A stretch of DNA of 64,000 nt from Hyalomma asiaticum. Taxonomy: Eukaryota > Arthropoda > Arachnida > Ixodida > Ixodidae. The first letter of the stretch is position 1. Each line of letters starts with the position of its first letter. The stretch lies in NCBI GenBank assembly GCA_013339685.2, contig CM023482.1, positions 143,285,296-143,349,295 on the forward strand, read 5' to 3'. This document shows, piece after piece, positions 1 to 12,620 of the stretch. Made by a program: the position numbers and the translations under genes. The notes beneath the pieces are model-generated. The model did no database searches, was not told where the DNA came from, and saw only the letters and a program-made list of their open reading frames with translations.

Positions 1-138
1 CATCATCTCCCGAAAGGAGAATTGGGTGTAAAGGGACGCGCACTTTGTATAGATCGTTGAAGTGTTCCTGTCTCGGTATTTCGATATAAGGGCACGTCAT
101 CAGAATGTGTAGTACTGTTAGTGGTTGTGGGATTTTTC
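1..138 (-). pseudogene. LINE C-terminal fragment (cut by window edge)
   Basis: Read on the minus strand, this edge sequence gives an open frame containing PLTVLHILMTCPY, then an R-x-E-H-F-N-D-L-Y stretch and PLHPILL. That pattern (H-x-L-x-x-C-P, then an R..F..LY block) is the Cys/His tail that follows the reverse transcriptase or RNase H of I/R1/Jockey-type non-LTR retrotransposons. About 42 codons are free of stops. The frame breaks upstream of PLTV near position 125-138, so the copy is probably decayed. It continues beyond base 1, so the rest of the element cannot be judged. The family assignment is inferred from motif memory. Confidence 0.45.
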
Positions 139-932
139 GCACAAGAATGCAAAAAAGTGCATAAGAGTGTCAAAGCCAAGCGTTAATGAGAATATATGGT
201 GTTTTCAGGTTTTATCTCCAAGGCGAGGCGAGTGCATCGAAAAAGAACGAGAGCTCCGCGAACAATAAGCCACTAATTGAAAAAGCAGACAACTTGCCGC
301 AGGGTTACAATTAAGAAGGTTTGTAAGAACGCAGGCATTATATTAGCTTTTTGTGTCTGCGCATCAATTTAAGGGATAACTATGAACTTTCCTATATGCG
401 CAGTGAATACTGGGACACATAGAGGAAAGTAACAAACGAAATCAAGAAAGTTAGAGTGTATCTTTAGCACCATATTTTTTTTTTTTCATTTACGCGACAC
501 ATAAGAGTCGTGACAGCATGCTCCACGCACTAAGAGCTTGAGTTGACCGCTACGTCTACACTGTCATCGATCGAGGAGGTTTTCCCAACTGAGCGTCAGG
601 CATTTGAGATACCCTTCACTCTCAGTGCAAACCCGGGCTCTCTTTCAGGCTTGAATAGATCGATTGTTTTGAACACACCATGACATGCACTGGGCGGCAT
701 GGTGGCAATGAAATTTGTCGTATAGTGTATGGCTCCGCTATAATTTTGACCACCTGCAACAAACTAACAGAGTGCATCCCTAGAGAATGCAAGCGTGGCA
801 GGGAGCATAAGAGAATTAGGTGGGACAGATGACATCAAGAGGTTTGCTGAGATAAATAGTCGCTGTTAGCACGGGACCAGGATGACTGGAGATCTATGGC
901 AGGGACCTTTGCCCAGAAGTGGCTGTAGACAG
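139..932. other. no recognisable feature
   Basis: Apart from a T-run near 475-487, I see no coding frame, tRNA-like box or repeat here. Confidence 0.4.
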
Positions 933-971
933 GATGATGATGATGACGACGACGACAATGATGATGATGAT
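933..971. repeat. (GAT/GAC)n imperfect microsatellite
   Basis: GAT units switch to GAC units and back to GAT. The run translates as poly-Asp in a 100-codon frame, which I regard as a chance ORF. Confidence 0.9.
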
Positions 972-1850
972 TCAATTAGCGAGTACCGAGCCAAACGCAA
1001 GAACTATTGTGTGGCGAGCATCATAATGCAAGTGCCCTTACGTCCGTTCCCATCAAAATACTGCCTCAGCGGCCGGAAACCGAACCCACGACGTTGCGCT
1101 CAGAGCCGCGGTCTAGTGCCAATGCAGACGTTATGCACGCGTATCGTACTTCGCGAACACTCCAAGGTCTTTTTTCTCCTTTAGTCTTCAACAGCAAAAT
1201 AATAAAAATGATGGAGGAAGCGTTTTACCATGGTTCAAAATATCAAAATCATGACTGGGTTCGCGCGTCATTGGATGTAACTCCTTTGGCTGCTGTTTGA
1301 AGCCGCATCTTCCCTCTCTTGGTCTCTGTTCATTGCTATGCACGTTCAATCCTTTTAGTTTATTCATATCATAACATTCCTGAAATATTGTATCAGACTG
1401 GCCTTTTTCTTGTAATGTCGCTGTAACAAGACGGATAATTTGAGTTTACAAGGAGCCTAAATCATCATGCATGTGCAAACTCTAAAGAGTACAGCCTACA
1501 CGAAAAAAAAGGAACGAGCTGACCAAACAATAAATGGAAATTCCCTTGCGTATTCTTCTTTTGCAACGGTAGCAGTCTTGGTATGATGATACTCAACATA
1601 CAGATAAGAAATGAGACGACAATCGGGTGGTTGCCACACCTCATTTTTGTACGCGTCCTTGCGGGACAGTTTCTCAAGATGCCGAACCAAACGAGTCCAA
1701 ATTAAACCAGCCTGAACCGACATAGAGAGAATATAAACGTTCGTCGTTTCAAAGGCTGGTCCGAAAAAAAAAAAAAGAAATATGGAGGATAAGTATACAA
1801 GCTTTGAAGCGCTGCAGCTGGATGGTCTGGTTGGTTCGTTTAGGTGTTGT
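972..1850. other. no recognisable feature
   Basis: Intergenic-looking sequence. The longest minus-strand frame ending here is largely a read-through of the adjacent SINE. Confidence 0.35.
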
Positions 1851-2110
1851 CGACAGACAAGTGTTGTTGTTCTGTGGGGTTTAACGTCCCAAAACCAGCT
1901 CCGATTATGAGAGACACCGTGGTGGAGGGCTCCGGAAATTTCGACCACCTGGGGTTCTTTAACGTGCACTGACATCGCACAGCACACGGGCCTCAACATT
2001 TCGCCTCCATCGAAATGCAGCCGCCGCAGCCGGGATTCGATCCCGCGACCTTCGGATCAGCAGCCGAGTACCACAGCCACTAGACCACCGTGGCGGGGCG
2101 ACAGACAGGT
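1851..2110 (-). mobile_element. tRNA-derived SINE (Ruka-like), full length, with probable TSD
   Basis: The tRNA-like head is at the right end, so the element is on the minus strand. It carries TGGTCTAGTGG (A box) and GGATCGAATCCC (B box), followed by the conserved body (GGAGGCGAAATGTTGAGGCC, GTTAAAGAACCCCAGG, GGTGGTCGAAATTTCC) and the tail TTTTGGGACGTTAAACCCCA. The flanks are CGACAGACAAGT (1851-1862) and CGACAGACAGGT (2099-2110), an 11/12 match that fits a target-site duplication, which puts the element itself at 1863-2098 with a short AAC-rich tail. Pol III transcription and LINE-driven mobilisation are family knowledge, not visible here. Confidence 0.88.
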
Positions 2111-2245
2111 ATGTAGCGCAAGTTTTTAAAGATTAGAAATAGAGCCTCTTCAGAACAAAGTGCCCGTTTCATAACAAAGATTTACTCTCGAACTTCTAGC
2201 ACAAGTGAAATTAAAATGTCTCTAAAGTTGCCGTCTATGCAGTCA
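2111..2245. other. unassigned sequence between SINE and LINE remnant
   Basis: It may be further decayed LINE sequence, but no frame can be followed. Confidence 0.3.
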
Positions 2246-2526
2246 CGCAGGCTGTTCTCCCTTCTGTCTCGCTTTCACAATCTCTACCATAACAATTCGC
2301 AACTATCTGCACTTATTAAACCTGCACATCAAATATTGCTCGTCTGGACCACGAATTCAAATTAGAACCTCTATTTGCCCGAACAAACCTGTTTTTACAT
2401 TCCCCATTACTTCTTGCTGTTAGTCATTGGAATCAACTTCCTAACGATATTGTCTGTATAAGAAAACCACGAACAATTCACTCACAAATTGAAGCTTCAT
2501 CTTGGTGTTTGAATGACCTAGTCTAA
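2246..2526 (+). pseudogene. reverse-transcriptase C-terminus of a decayed non-LTR retrotransposon
   Basis: Two frames join at about 2336-2340. The first encodes RRLFSLLSRFHNLYHNNSQ. The second encodes DHEFKLEPLFARTNLF followed by SHWNQLPNDIV and ends at TAA 2524-2526. The F-x-R-T..F and W-N-x-L-P-x-x-I-V blocks mark the end of the reverse transcriptase in CR1/L2/Jockey-type LINEs. The one-frame shift and the absence of any upstream catalytic core show a dead, 5'-truncated copy. Clade is uncertain. Confidence 0.65.
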
Positions 2527-2838
2527 CTGATTCAGATGCACATGTGATTATATAGTGATTTATCATAGCTTGCTGTATAACTCGGTCACTTTACTGTTTA
2601 GCACTGTTTAGTAGATAAATGTAGAGCCTTGTTTGTTCTTGTGTTACGCCTTCTTTTTTAGTGTAGTTTTGTCTTTATAATTACTTTTCTACGATTTTAT
2701 ACGTTATTTATACGGTGTTGTTTACTTTTTCAAACATTTTTTTACTTTATTGTTAGTGTTGGTTTTATGTATGTATGCTACTACTCCCCCCCCCCTCGTG
2801 TAATGCCCTCGGGCCTTTGGGGTACATGAATAAATAAA
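2527..2838 (+). mobile_element. 3' UTR and tail of the same LINE
   Basis: AT-rich sequence follows the RT stop, then a C-tract (about 2785-2795) and TGAATAAATAAAT at the end. A short A/T simple-repeat end of this kind is typical of non-LTR element 3' termini. Confidence 0.55.
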
Positions 2839-4348
2839 TTAGCTGCATTCAAGTCTTCACCTTGGAACACGCAGATACTTCTAAAATTGTCCTTTTCAGC
2901 TGGCTAACGCGGAACAAAGACGGCAACGGCATTGGCCGGACCGGTTTCCGCAAGCCATGCCACCCACTTCCTCGCCTTCCGCAGCGCGACGCGTGCGGTG
3001 CGTGCGACATAACCGCGAGACGCGGGGCTCGCTTCCGTGCCGCATCGTCGCTAGCGGACCGTGTACCCACAACACGAGGACAGCGCGATTGTGCCACCGC
3101 GGACAGCAGTTTCACCGCGAACGGTGCGCGCAGGCGCGCGTGACCGCTCGCCGCGCCGACAAAAGGGGGGACAGGATAGGACTACGGGCCGGACACGAAG
3201 AACACTCCTCCTTTGTGAGCGTATCGCGACAAGCAGGCCCTATCTCTGCCAACCGAAGCGTTGTCCAGATACCCGCATTTATGTGGTATATACACCGAGA
3301 AGAGCGGGAGAAAAGGGACCACTCGACGACGACAGGTCGACGTGAAAGAGGATGCTGTATAAGCACGCCACGCGGTGAAGACACCGGAACCACATGCACG
3401 GTTATATCGCCGTCCGCGTTTCAACCGCCTTAAAACATAGCGGATTGCCAATATGTGGCACGGGAAATAATGTATAGCGTATAGAGGTGAAAGCTATACA
3501 GCGGATTAAGTGAATCGGCGTATGAAGCGAATTAGCGAATGGAGGTGCGCTCGCTACCTCCATGCGGTCAGCAACACATATACATTATATATGGACTATT
3601 ATAGGTTGTCTAGATCTGGTCCATGCATAATGGACGACGATATAGGAGCATAGCCTTTTGATAAGAGTCATCGAGGAAGCTGTATGGGAATGCGGGTGTC
3701 CCCACAGAGCAGGTATGGAGGCATCGCGTTGTATGGACATATGCACCCATTTGTTTTGTGGGAGGTGCCGTGAATCACGCGAAAGCGTAGGTGTCGCTCC
3801 GCATTAGGGGTTACTTGCGCAATTGTTTACTCGCAAACAACTATAGCGTCCTTTGTGTCTCGGACGCCCGCGCCGAGGCGGAGCTACTGTTGGCGGTTGT
3901 TTCTGGAGTCGCTCACCCCTGAATCAGCAACAGCGTCACCACCATCTCCCACTACACTGCTTTCGTAACCGTATGAGATTCCGATACATCTATATATAGA
4001 ACGGTAGAAGCACCTAAGTTACACAAGGTTGTCGTACGTAACACGCGTGTCCGCCAGAGATAATCAACATTCTCGGACTGTTCTCACGCAGTCCATAAAC
4101 CAGAGAGCACTCCTGCATTGCCTCTCACCCTCTACGGCAGTTCAGAGGACGACGTTCTCCTGCAGAGGTTACAATTGTAGTTTCAGCTCCCCGTCCAGTG
4201 CGGTCGTTCGCAAATGGACGGCGTTACGCAATTTCGTTTACCGCATTTTGGATTCACGTTGCCGAACACCGGATGCTTGAAATCAAGCCCGACCTTTTCA
4301 AAGGCGTTTCTCGTAGACGCAAGATTAGCTTTCGACGTTAAGCCCCTG
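2839..4348. other. no recognisable gene; CpG-rich first half
   Basis: The part from 2870 to 3430 is CpG-rich with overlapping open frames on both strands, as expected from high GC rather than from coding. A short hairpin (ATGGAGGT ... ACCTCCAT) lies near 3539-3564. Confidence 0.35.
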
Positions 4349-4357
4349 TTTTCTTTT

Positions 4358-4390
<33 letters not shown>
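4349..4390. repeat. (TTTC)n microsatellite
   Basis: About ten TTTC units, directly visible. Confidence 0.9.
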
Positions 4391-7300
4391 ACTGACTATT
4401 ACTGTCTATTTTGCTCCTGCGACAAATATAACACACAGGTATGAGGGAAACAGAGTGCTGAGTTGAAATGAGGTGGAGAGTATATGAGGACAGAAATAGG
4501 CACAAGGTGCAAAGCAGCATTGAACAGGGGTAAGCAGGCAGTGCATGCTGTTAAAGCCTGACACTATAGCCTGTGTAGCCGCAGAATTCGCGAGTCGGAC
4601 GAATAAATCCTTCTAGAAACAGAACGTAAAGCGCGTCCTTTCGCGGCGGCAATCTCCGGGCCAATACAAAATCACAGAAGAAAGGAGGGAAGAGCCCCAG
4701 CACGATGGACTTTTCTAGGCTCTGCGCAACCCACGTGACGTAGCTGGGACGATTGCATTCCTTCGCTCTTCGCAGGTGATGTCAGCTCGTATATTTATCG
4801 CCACCGACGAGGAAAAGTAAATGCAGCGAACGTGTCGTCTATACCGCCGCCGAGTAGTGAACAGATCCTTACGAAACGTATACCGGACCAATTCGACCGG
4901 GGAACATTACCGCATTCCGTGCACCGAAACGAATTTTTGCAGCTGGCATACTCGTGCCATAATTATTGCCTTCGTAGGCAAACCCCTTTCATACAACAGG
5001 AGGAAAACGAACTGTAGTTTCTTTTTATTATTACCGTTTAATCTGGTTAGACACGTGCGGGAATCTCCTCATTAAAGGAAGCTTCTTTTTTTTTCTTTTC
5101 CCTCGCACGAAAAGTAAGAAATCTGGGTCGAAGCTATAGACTACTTGAAAATCAAACGACGCCCAGAATTTGTGCCTGAAAATGGACGACTATGTGTAAT
5201 TTAAAAACAAACAAAAGAAAAACGTTTTCGCTACACGATGTACCTAAGACAAATCAGAACTCCTGCCCTTTCTCGTGGCTACATAAATTAATTTACTCGA
5301 GCAAAAGCAACGGTTAAGGTTGAGCGTCGTTTAAAGAATAAGCCTCGTAATGTTAATAAATCGACAAAAGAATTAAGCTATACGCTCTTTTACCATTGAT
5401 TTGCGTCGTTTATTTCTCGTTGCCTATTCATCGGCGAGCTTACTGCGCACATTAAGACGCAAATTAGCATACATCGATGTTCACCAGTTATGAGAACTTA
5501 AGTGTGATAAAGTACCCGTGCTAAGTGCATGTAGGATAGTGTATCGATGCATGGTGAGCTGCGCCTAAGCAAAAATTGGGGCAGCTACGCACTAGCAGTG
5601 CGAAGACTGAGGAAACAGTGGAGCTGGTGCCCTTCCCTTCCTCCTGCTCACCCTCACATCACCCATTCTCAGCCTCACTTCTCTTTCACACCACCTTGGC
5701 GTACTATACTATGCACGGCTATGTTATGTTAGCAGCTGCTTGGCACATACTCGCTTTCAATGCTGTGTGCCCACCTTTGCCTAGCAGTGGGCAGATGGCA
5801 TGAGCGCAAGCGAAGAAAAGAGTGCGCACGCAATTGAAGCACATTGGGCATTTCATGGAAGTGCACGCGCACTTAATTTAATGATGGCTATAATGCTCCT
5901 GTCCTCGTTCCATGGCCCAACCAAAAGCTTAAACAGCCTCCGCTGGTAAAATCAAGTAGTCGTGAAGCGATTGCCAATCGTACACAATATACATGCATGA
6001 GACACCATGAGACAAACATACATGAGACAACGACAGGATGCTTACGCATATTAGACAACTCCATCCAATGGCACTTCTGCCTATCTTTTTGTGCTTTGTA
6101 ATCTCTGCGCTTTTATCGGGGTCTGTATTTCAGGGCAGTTTCCATTTTGTTGCGATCATGGAACCCTTGGTGTGCTCTGTGATCCTGTTGTTATTGTTAC
6201 ATGTATATCTTTATACGCCGAAAGAACAAACTTCGCTTAGCAGTCTGCGTACCGCATCTTATGTCCTCCGTTGATCCAATAACCGAGTGACAAAGATGAA
6301 AGCTGTGCGGAATAAGCTGTGCAACGCAACTCGCTTACTGTGACAGATGGCTCATATACAACGTATAGCACAGGTCACTCCGGCAGTGTCTGCTTACCTG
6401 CCGTCGTATAACTCTATATCTTACATCATGACGCGCAGCAACGCTTTCGAAAGAACAAAAGAAAGGAAGAGTAGGAAAATCCAACCATTTCAACAAACGC
6501 GGCATGCGCATCGCTTGACAAAAATATCACAAGACCTTCCAGCGATGTTGCACTTGTCTATAGACTTCACGCGGGATAACCCCGTAGCAGCACGTCTATA
6601 CACCGCACGGCATGCCTCCACCGTGTTGAAATTATCTATTGTAGAGGTTCGCGTGCGTTAGCTTAGGAAACAGCACGGGTTTTACGTTGAAGTCAGCACG
6701 CGTATCTGGCAACGACTAATTTGTTTTTTTCGCTATCTCCTCACAGCTTCGCTTTTCAGTAGCGCGTTGAATACGAATGAACTAGACAATTGTGCAAGCT
6801 TATACGGCAACGTGCCGCATCCAGTAATCAAAGGGGAGTCGAAACGCTTCAAAGACATTACTCTCTTTGTTGATCTCGCGTTGACTATATACGCGCCTTC
6901 ACGGTCCGCCACCCCAGCATCGCAAGCGCATCACGCACCCATAGCAACAGCTATACAGGGTGGCTTCCGGTGACCATGAAATCGTGTACGTTTGTTTCTG
7001 TTATTATAATTATTTATACGGCATCCCGACAAAAACGACTATCGCTTTCGTAATAGTACCGACAAAAGCAAAGGACAATGGCGTGGCAGACTCGGAGGAA
7101 GCAGAATTTCTCGCACACGAAATTTGCAAAGGTGTGTGTCCAGGAGACGTGCGAGTCGCTAAGGGCACACACGGCTTTTTGTATGGTGCTTTGCGTGTCA
7201 ACACTTCGCGAGTCGCTATTAACGCGTCAGTCATCACTTCTACGGCTTGCGCCAGGCGTTCGAGTCCTCGCTTTGTCGTTAAGCTTCCTCTTCTGGCCAG

Positions 7301-10300
7301 TGCAAACATCCAAGGTCTCCAGCACAGCGGGAAGTGGGCGTTTCACGTTCTTGACGCCGAAAGGAGGACTCGCTCGCTGGATATAGTTTCGGCGAAGGCA
7401 AAACAGCGGAACGTTTGTTTGACTCTTTAATTGGATGCTCGAAGCTGGCCCTTTCCTCGCGCGCCGTCTAGTTTTGTTATAGGGAATGCGGAACCCGCCG
7501 TAATGCACGGCACGCCCAGCACTTTACAGTGCGCCGCCACAGCGGTGTATTAGCGCGAGGTCGTGTGGTTTACGCAACTGCAGCTTGACAGAGCCGAGAA
7601 CCGCTACACGCCTGCATTTTCAACGCATGGCATCCACGTCAGTGTATAACCGTTGGCCATTTCATTGGAACTAACATGCCGTGTTTTTAAGATCGCTTTG
7701 ATTGCGTTCCTCAGCAGCTGTTGCATGGTAGATGGATAAATAAGCTATAAGGTCGTACTCTGACTTCGAGGTGCAAGAGTACGCCACCTACAGCCTCTTC
7801 GAGAACTAGAAATAGTGTTCGTCTTCGGTAAATAACGCATTGCTAATATTACCACCAGTGCTCGTTTATTGGCCACAAAACGGTATATACGATAGTTTAC
7901 AATGGAAGCACGGTCCGTGTGGAAGGGAGTGATTGAGCAATAAGGGAGAAAATAATAAAACGTATCGCTGAACAGTTAAAATTCTCGCCCCGCGGTGAAG
8001 CCAAAGAGATGGAACAGCGTCACTACCCGCGTTAATTGAACGAGCGCGGCTGATAACAGCAACACGCGTGGCGCGAAAATACCTCTCTAATGACGACAGT
8101 CCATAAAGGACGTGTTGTTTCTCGGTGTATAATTCCCGGACGACGTGGCATGCCACACACACCTACGCAGCTCGAAGCGGGCCGCTGCCGCTGTACACGA
8201 AATAAGTGATGAGCTGGCGGCGGAGGCCGAGCAGCGCGATCAACGCGAGATGCGAAGCGATGTCTCCACGCAAAGGTGCGCAGTTCAGTACCGACTGGAG
8301 ACAACACAACGACGCACGCCTGTTGCGGAACGAATCGAGTGTCGTACGACATGCACGGCAACGGCAACAAGCACTTCGGCCTAGAGGAACGATATACCCC
8401 ATATATAGTTGGTAAACACGTCGCATCGCGAGTGTTTATGCGCGCGCGGGTGACGCAAATGGCGGGTGACACGACTGGCGTGGAGATTAGGAAACCAGAA
8501 GTGTTCACGTTGTGTCTATGCACGTAAGGTCTGGTCGACGATGCCTAGTTTTTGACGAGCGAATGCGCATCTCTCCGCCCTGTCGAACCAAAACCGATCG
8601 GACACGATAATAGGAGTCCGGAGACAGGCATGTACGTGTTTTCTGTTCCGGCCACGTTCTCGTCAGCAGTGGCACGCGCGGCAAACGTGCATCGCTGCAA
8701 GGCTCCATCATCGTCAACTAGCTTCTTCACTCTATAGCTTTTTCTTTCTCCCTCCTTTGACCGACAACGAAGGCCACGCAGCGAGGAGGATGGCTGGCGT
8801 GAGAAAACCAAGCGCACGACGTACGATCCCGGGAAAGATGTGGCCCGTCGTTTCTTTATGTAGGCGCTTATACGGAGCTAACGAACGAAGCCGCGTACTA
8901 CTAGCACGAGAGAGCCTGCATGAGCACGTATACGCGCAAGGTCACGCGAAGTGCACAACACGTGACGCGCGCCACTTTCTTGGCACTTTCTATATGGCGC
9001 TTACGACGACAACCTTTCACCCTCTTTCTTATCTTCTTTCTTTTTTAATTCGCTAGGTGTCCGTGCGCATAAAGCACTGTCTCGAATGCCAAGTCTCACG
9101 CAGTTCGACCGTAAACGCTTCCGGGTGAAAAAAAAAAAACAGCGCATCCGTTTTCGTTCATGGGCGAGTACACGGTGCCAATGAAGGACGATGACGGCGA
9201 ACTTCCTCAACATTACAGTAAGACGAGCAAAGCTCAAAACACGGGAGGGGAAGCGTGGCAGTGGGGGGTGAGACACATTGATCAGGCAAGCGAAGCAGGC
9301 AACGCGTGTTACGACCAATTCGCTTTACTCTTGCTTGCAAATATGCGCAAAGCCGTGTGCGCATGCATGAGTGCAGCCCACGTCCCAATTTCACGTAGGT
9401 TACTGCTTTTGTTTCGGTCGTAGTTAAAACAATGTCGCTTGAGTACACGGTATAGCAACACCACGCATACCAAAAGTCCACGACTTCATGACTGATCCTC
9501 CTAAAGCAGGAGAAGCAGACTGTGTGGAAAGGAAAAGTGGTGAGGTATGGGGGTATATAGGGTAGCTGTAACAGCGAAGGTGGCTGTAACAAGGGTCGTA
9601 ACATGGTTACACATCTATCTACGCTGCATCTATCAAAATACATAAACGAAACTCACGGATAGAAGAGAAAGCCAACCCACTTCGGCAATCAACGTTCTAC
9701 AGAATTTACGACGATTCTCGAGCGGACGAGGAGTACCGAGCGAACCATATTCCAACACAGATGCAACGCAATACGCCGACGGAACGCTGAATTTGAATTC
9801 ACTTTCTTGCATTTCTCTTTTGCTTTCCTCTTATCTCTTTCTGTTTCGAGTTCTCGAGAGAGAAAGAGAGCTTTCGTACTCGTCTTCCGGGCGATTTCGT
9901 CGAGGGAGCGGCAGAAGGCCTTCGGAGAGCGACAATATCGCTTCCGGAATCGCGACATATACCACCGGCGCCAGGCCTTGGCCCTTTCATCCGACATCAC
10001 GTCGGAATGATACGGCGTCCCGGTCGACACGAAAGCCTCCGTTCGCCAGGAGCGTATTACGCGTGTAAAACGATACTCGTGTTCTAGACGGGCGAGGCCG
10101 CGCGAAACTGCCGGAGAACGTATACGGAGACCGCACCCTTCTTTAGGCAATGCTTTAATTAGTATCGCGAGTCCAAGTGCGCATGTACTTACGCAACCAC
10201 GGCATATGTGACAAAATGCTCGAAAGCGGATGGCTGCGTGCTACTATATATTCCTCCATCGTTGATCGTCAAATGATGTTTTCGAAAACACGTCTTCTCG

Positions 10301-10619
10301 GGCGCTCGTATCGCTGTGTTATGGGATCACCGTAGCCGGCGCGTCACATAAAAGCTAGGCCAACGTGAAAACAGAAACTATATGTATGTATATAAAGAGG
10401 GCACGGCGAAGGCAAACGCGTATTTTACGTCTGCCAACCACGTGTGCTCGAAGCCAATGTGAGGCACACTGCTCGTTGGTTTGATGGCGCTTGAAAGCAC
10501 TATATATACGCTACTGACGCAGCTACTGTGCATGACATTGAGATGTAGACTGGAGAGCTTGGCCCTAGACCTGTTGGCTTGCCATAAGCCATGCTCCATG
10601 CCAAACGAAAAAAACAAAA
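4391..10619. other. long stretch without recognised genes or repeats
   Basis: I find only short open frames. The longest (6960-7430 +, 156 codons; 8032-8523 -, 163 codons; 9158-9643 -, 161 codons) show no motif, domain or periodic sequence that I recognise. Pyrimidine-rich or purine-rich patches occur near 9020-9050 and 9790-9880. Small diverged repeats may be missed. Confidence 0.35.
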
Positions 10620-10696
10620 GGGGGGGGGGGGGGGCGGCAAAAGAAAAAAGCGCGCGCGCGTGTCTGTGCGCGTGTGTGTGTGAGAGAGAGAGAGAC
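10620..10696. repeat. G-tract followed by GC/GT/GA dinucleotide runs
   Basis: A run of about 15 G (10620-10634) is followed by (GC)n, (GT)n and (GA)n segments ending near 10696. The G-run and alternating purine-pyrimidine tracts could adopt non-B structures, which is an inference. Confidence 0.85.
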
Positions 10697-12535
10697 GATG
10701 CCTGTTTTGTGTGCCGCCGATGTGCTACGTGACTCACGTAAGTGTTACTAAAAGCGACACCACTTGTATTTGTTTTGGCAGAACCTGACACTATGCGCAA
10801 TAAGCAGCGACAACAAGTGTTATCTAGAGCCGTATCAGGGCGTCCTGTAGTTCCTCAAGGGGCAATGGCTGTTGCTCCAACGTTTGTGCACTTACGCAGA
10901 CACGTTCCTCAAGCAATCGGGCAAACCGAACCAGTTAGTTAACGAGTTTATTTTTCCTTACAGGGTTGTGGCGATCCAGCACAAATCTATCCAGCCCAAA
11001 TCTCGGCTGCTTGTCCAAAGAACTGCCAAACAAAATTTGCGTACACGATTGTGTACGCCGTCGCTGAAGGGGTTATTCGCGCGCGTGCGTGCGCGCGCGT
11101 TATGACACCGGTTAAAAGCTCTAAACGGTGTTTACTGAGTTACGCCCGTTCAGTGGTCGCCATGCTGATTCTTCAACGTCAGGTTCATCCTTGCTCGATT
11201 GCGAAATAGAACTGTGTCACAATAGCCTGCAGTGCTCCCGCTGCACGCATTCAAGCCGCTGTAAACTGGCCTGTCGCGGCATTACCAACCGCAATGTACA
11301 CGGCTCGTAACCCAATAACGACGTGGGTTGACAGTGAGCGCACTCACGTTCTCCGTAACGAAATAAGAAATTCTTCAGGTTTACTTAGCTGTCACCAGAG
11401 AACCACGAAGGCGAAAGCCCTGTAACCCATCTTGGACACTTTAATCCGCCTAAATGCGAGCAAAACCTTGGGTACGACTTCTATCGAGGCCTGGGGTTCG
11501 AATCCAAGAAAGTCTTGAGTTGGAGCACTAGGACGTCGCGGTTTAGCTCCTGCCAAGGTGTTCGAGGTCGGAGGTTGGCGTCCCATAGGATATTTAACCA
11601 ATCTTCATTCACTACTAATCATCTTTCGTTTTCCTTTAAGGAACTGTTGATGATCCAGCTTAAGCACTTTCTCTTAATTACCAGTTCTAAAGAATCAATG
11701 ATCATTCTTATCAATCACTAATGAATCATTGTCTTTGGCAATTATAAACCATATATTCAGACGGCTGGCACGCTTTGGTTCGCTTCAGGCGTTGCTTCAG
11801 CCACGTGATATTCCTTGCACTATATTTTGTATCGTTCGTGTATGTACATGCCGAGGTCGTTCAAGGACACCTTCCGATGAGACGCATAAGGCTTTTCGGC
11901 TTAATACTTATTTAACAGTTATGATAGGGCTCTGCAGTGTGCAATGACAACGAATGGTTTCATTATTTTCAACCATTACACAGGTGCTGGTATACACACA
12001 CACCAACGTCGACAAAACACTTGGTAAGCAGCCACATATGCGCTTGCACAGCTGCAGCGAAGCACTGTCCATCGCCAGGATGGCAGCGAAAACGGCTTCA
12101 CATCGGTGACAGACGCGCTAACGACTGCGCTATCGAGCGCGCGTACCACTTAGGCTCGGCTATTTCTGAGTGCTGTTGCGCCACACACTGAGACTCAAGC
12201 TGACAGCGATCTGTGCATGTGCTTCGGAAGTCGAGACTCGTAGTACTGCATTGGACTGGGGCGGCGAGCATTTTCAACAGAAAAAGAAATGCGGTGTGAG
12301 CTTGAGGATGTGCTGTTGCTGTAGATGGATTCAGTGTAAAAGCGATCGCCGAGCCCGCTTGTTTTTACGAACTTTCTCTTTTTGTCACACGGAAACATTC
12401 TGGAGATTGCAGAAACACTCGTTGTTGCGATATAAAATTCGTTTATGAAGAAAGAAAGGGGGGACCGAAAGTCGCTGGTCAGTAGAGCCAAACAATTCCT
12501 CATTGGTTAGGGTCAGTGCAGGGAGGTCATTGAAC

Positions 12536-12536
<1 letters not shown>
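10697..12536. other. no recognised gene
   Basis: A Cys-rich frame (about 11180-11310, with CEIELC and CSRCTHSSRC) was noted, but it has no convincing splice context. GGTTCGAATCC near 11497 resembles a tRNA B box, but no T-stem or acceptor stem forms around it. Confidence 0.35.

Positions 12537-12619
<83 letters not shown>
12537..12619. repeat. (AC)n microsatellite
   Basis: About 41 uninterrupted AC units. Confidence 0.97.

Positions 12620-12620
<1 letters not shown>

Noticed and set aside
6960..7430. 156-codon + frame with several Cys
   Set aside because: No signal peptide pattern, known domain or splice-site support.
11183..11310. Cys-rich frame (CEIELC, CSRCTHSSRCKLAC)
   Set aside because: Six Cys in a short frame without donor or acceptor consensus. 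Weaker than the 16.4-kb candidate.
11400..11610. Possible tRNA gene around GGTTCGAATCC
   Set aside because: The T-stem does not pair and no acceptor or D-arm can be drawn on either strand.
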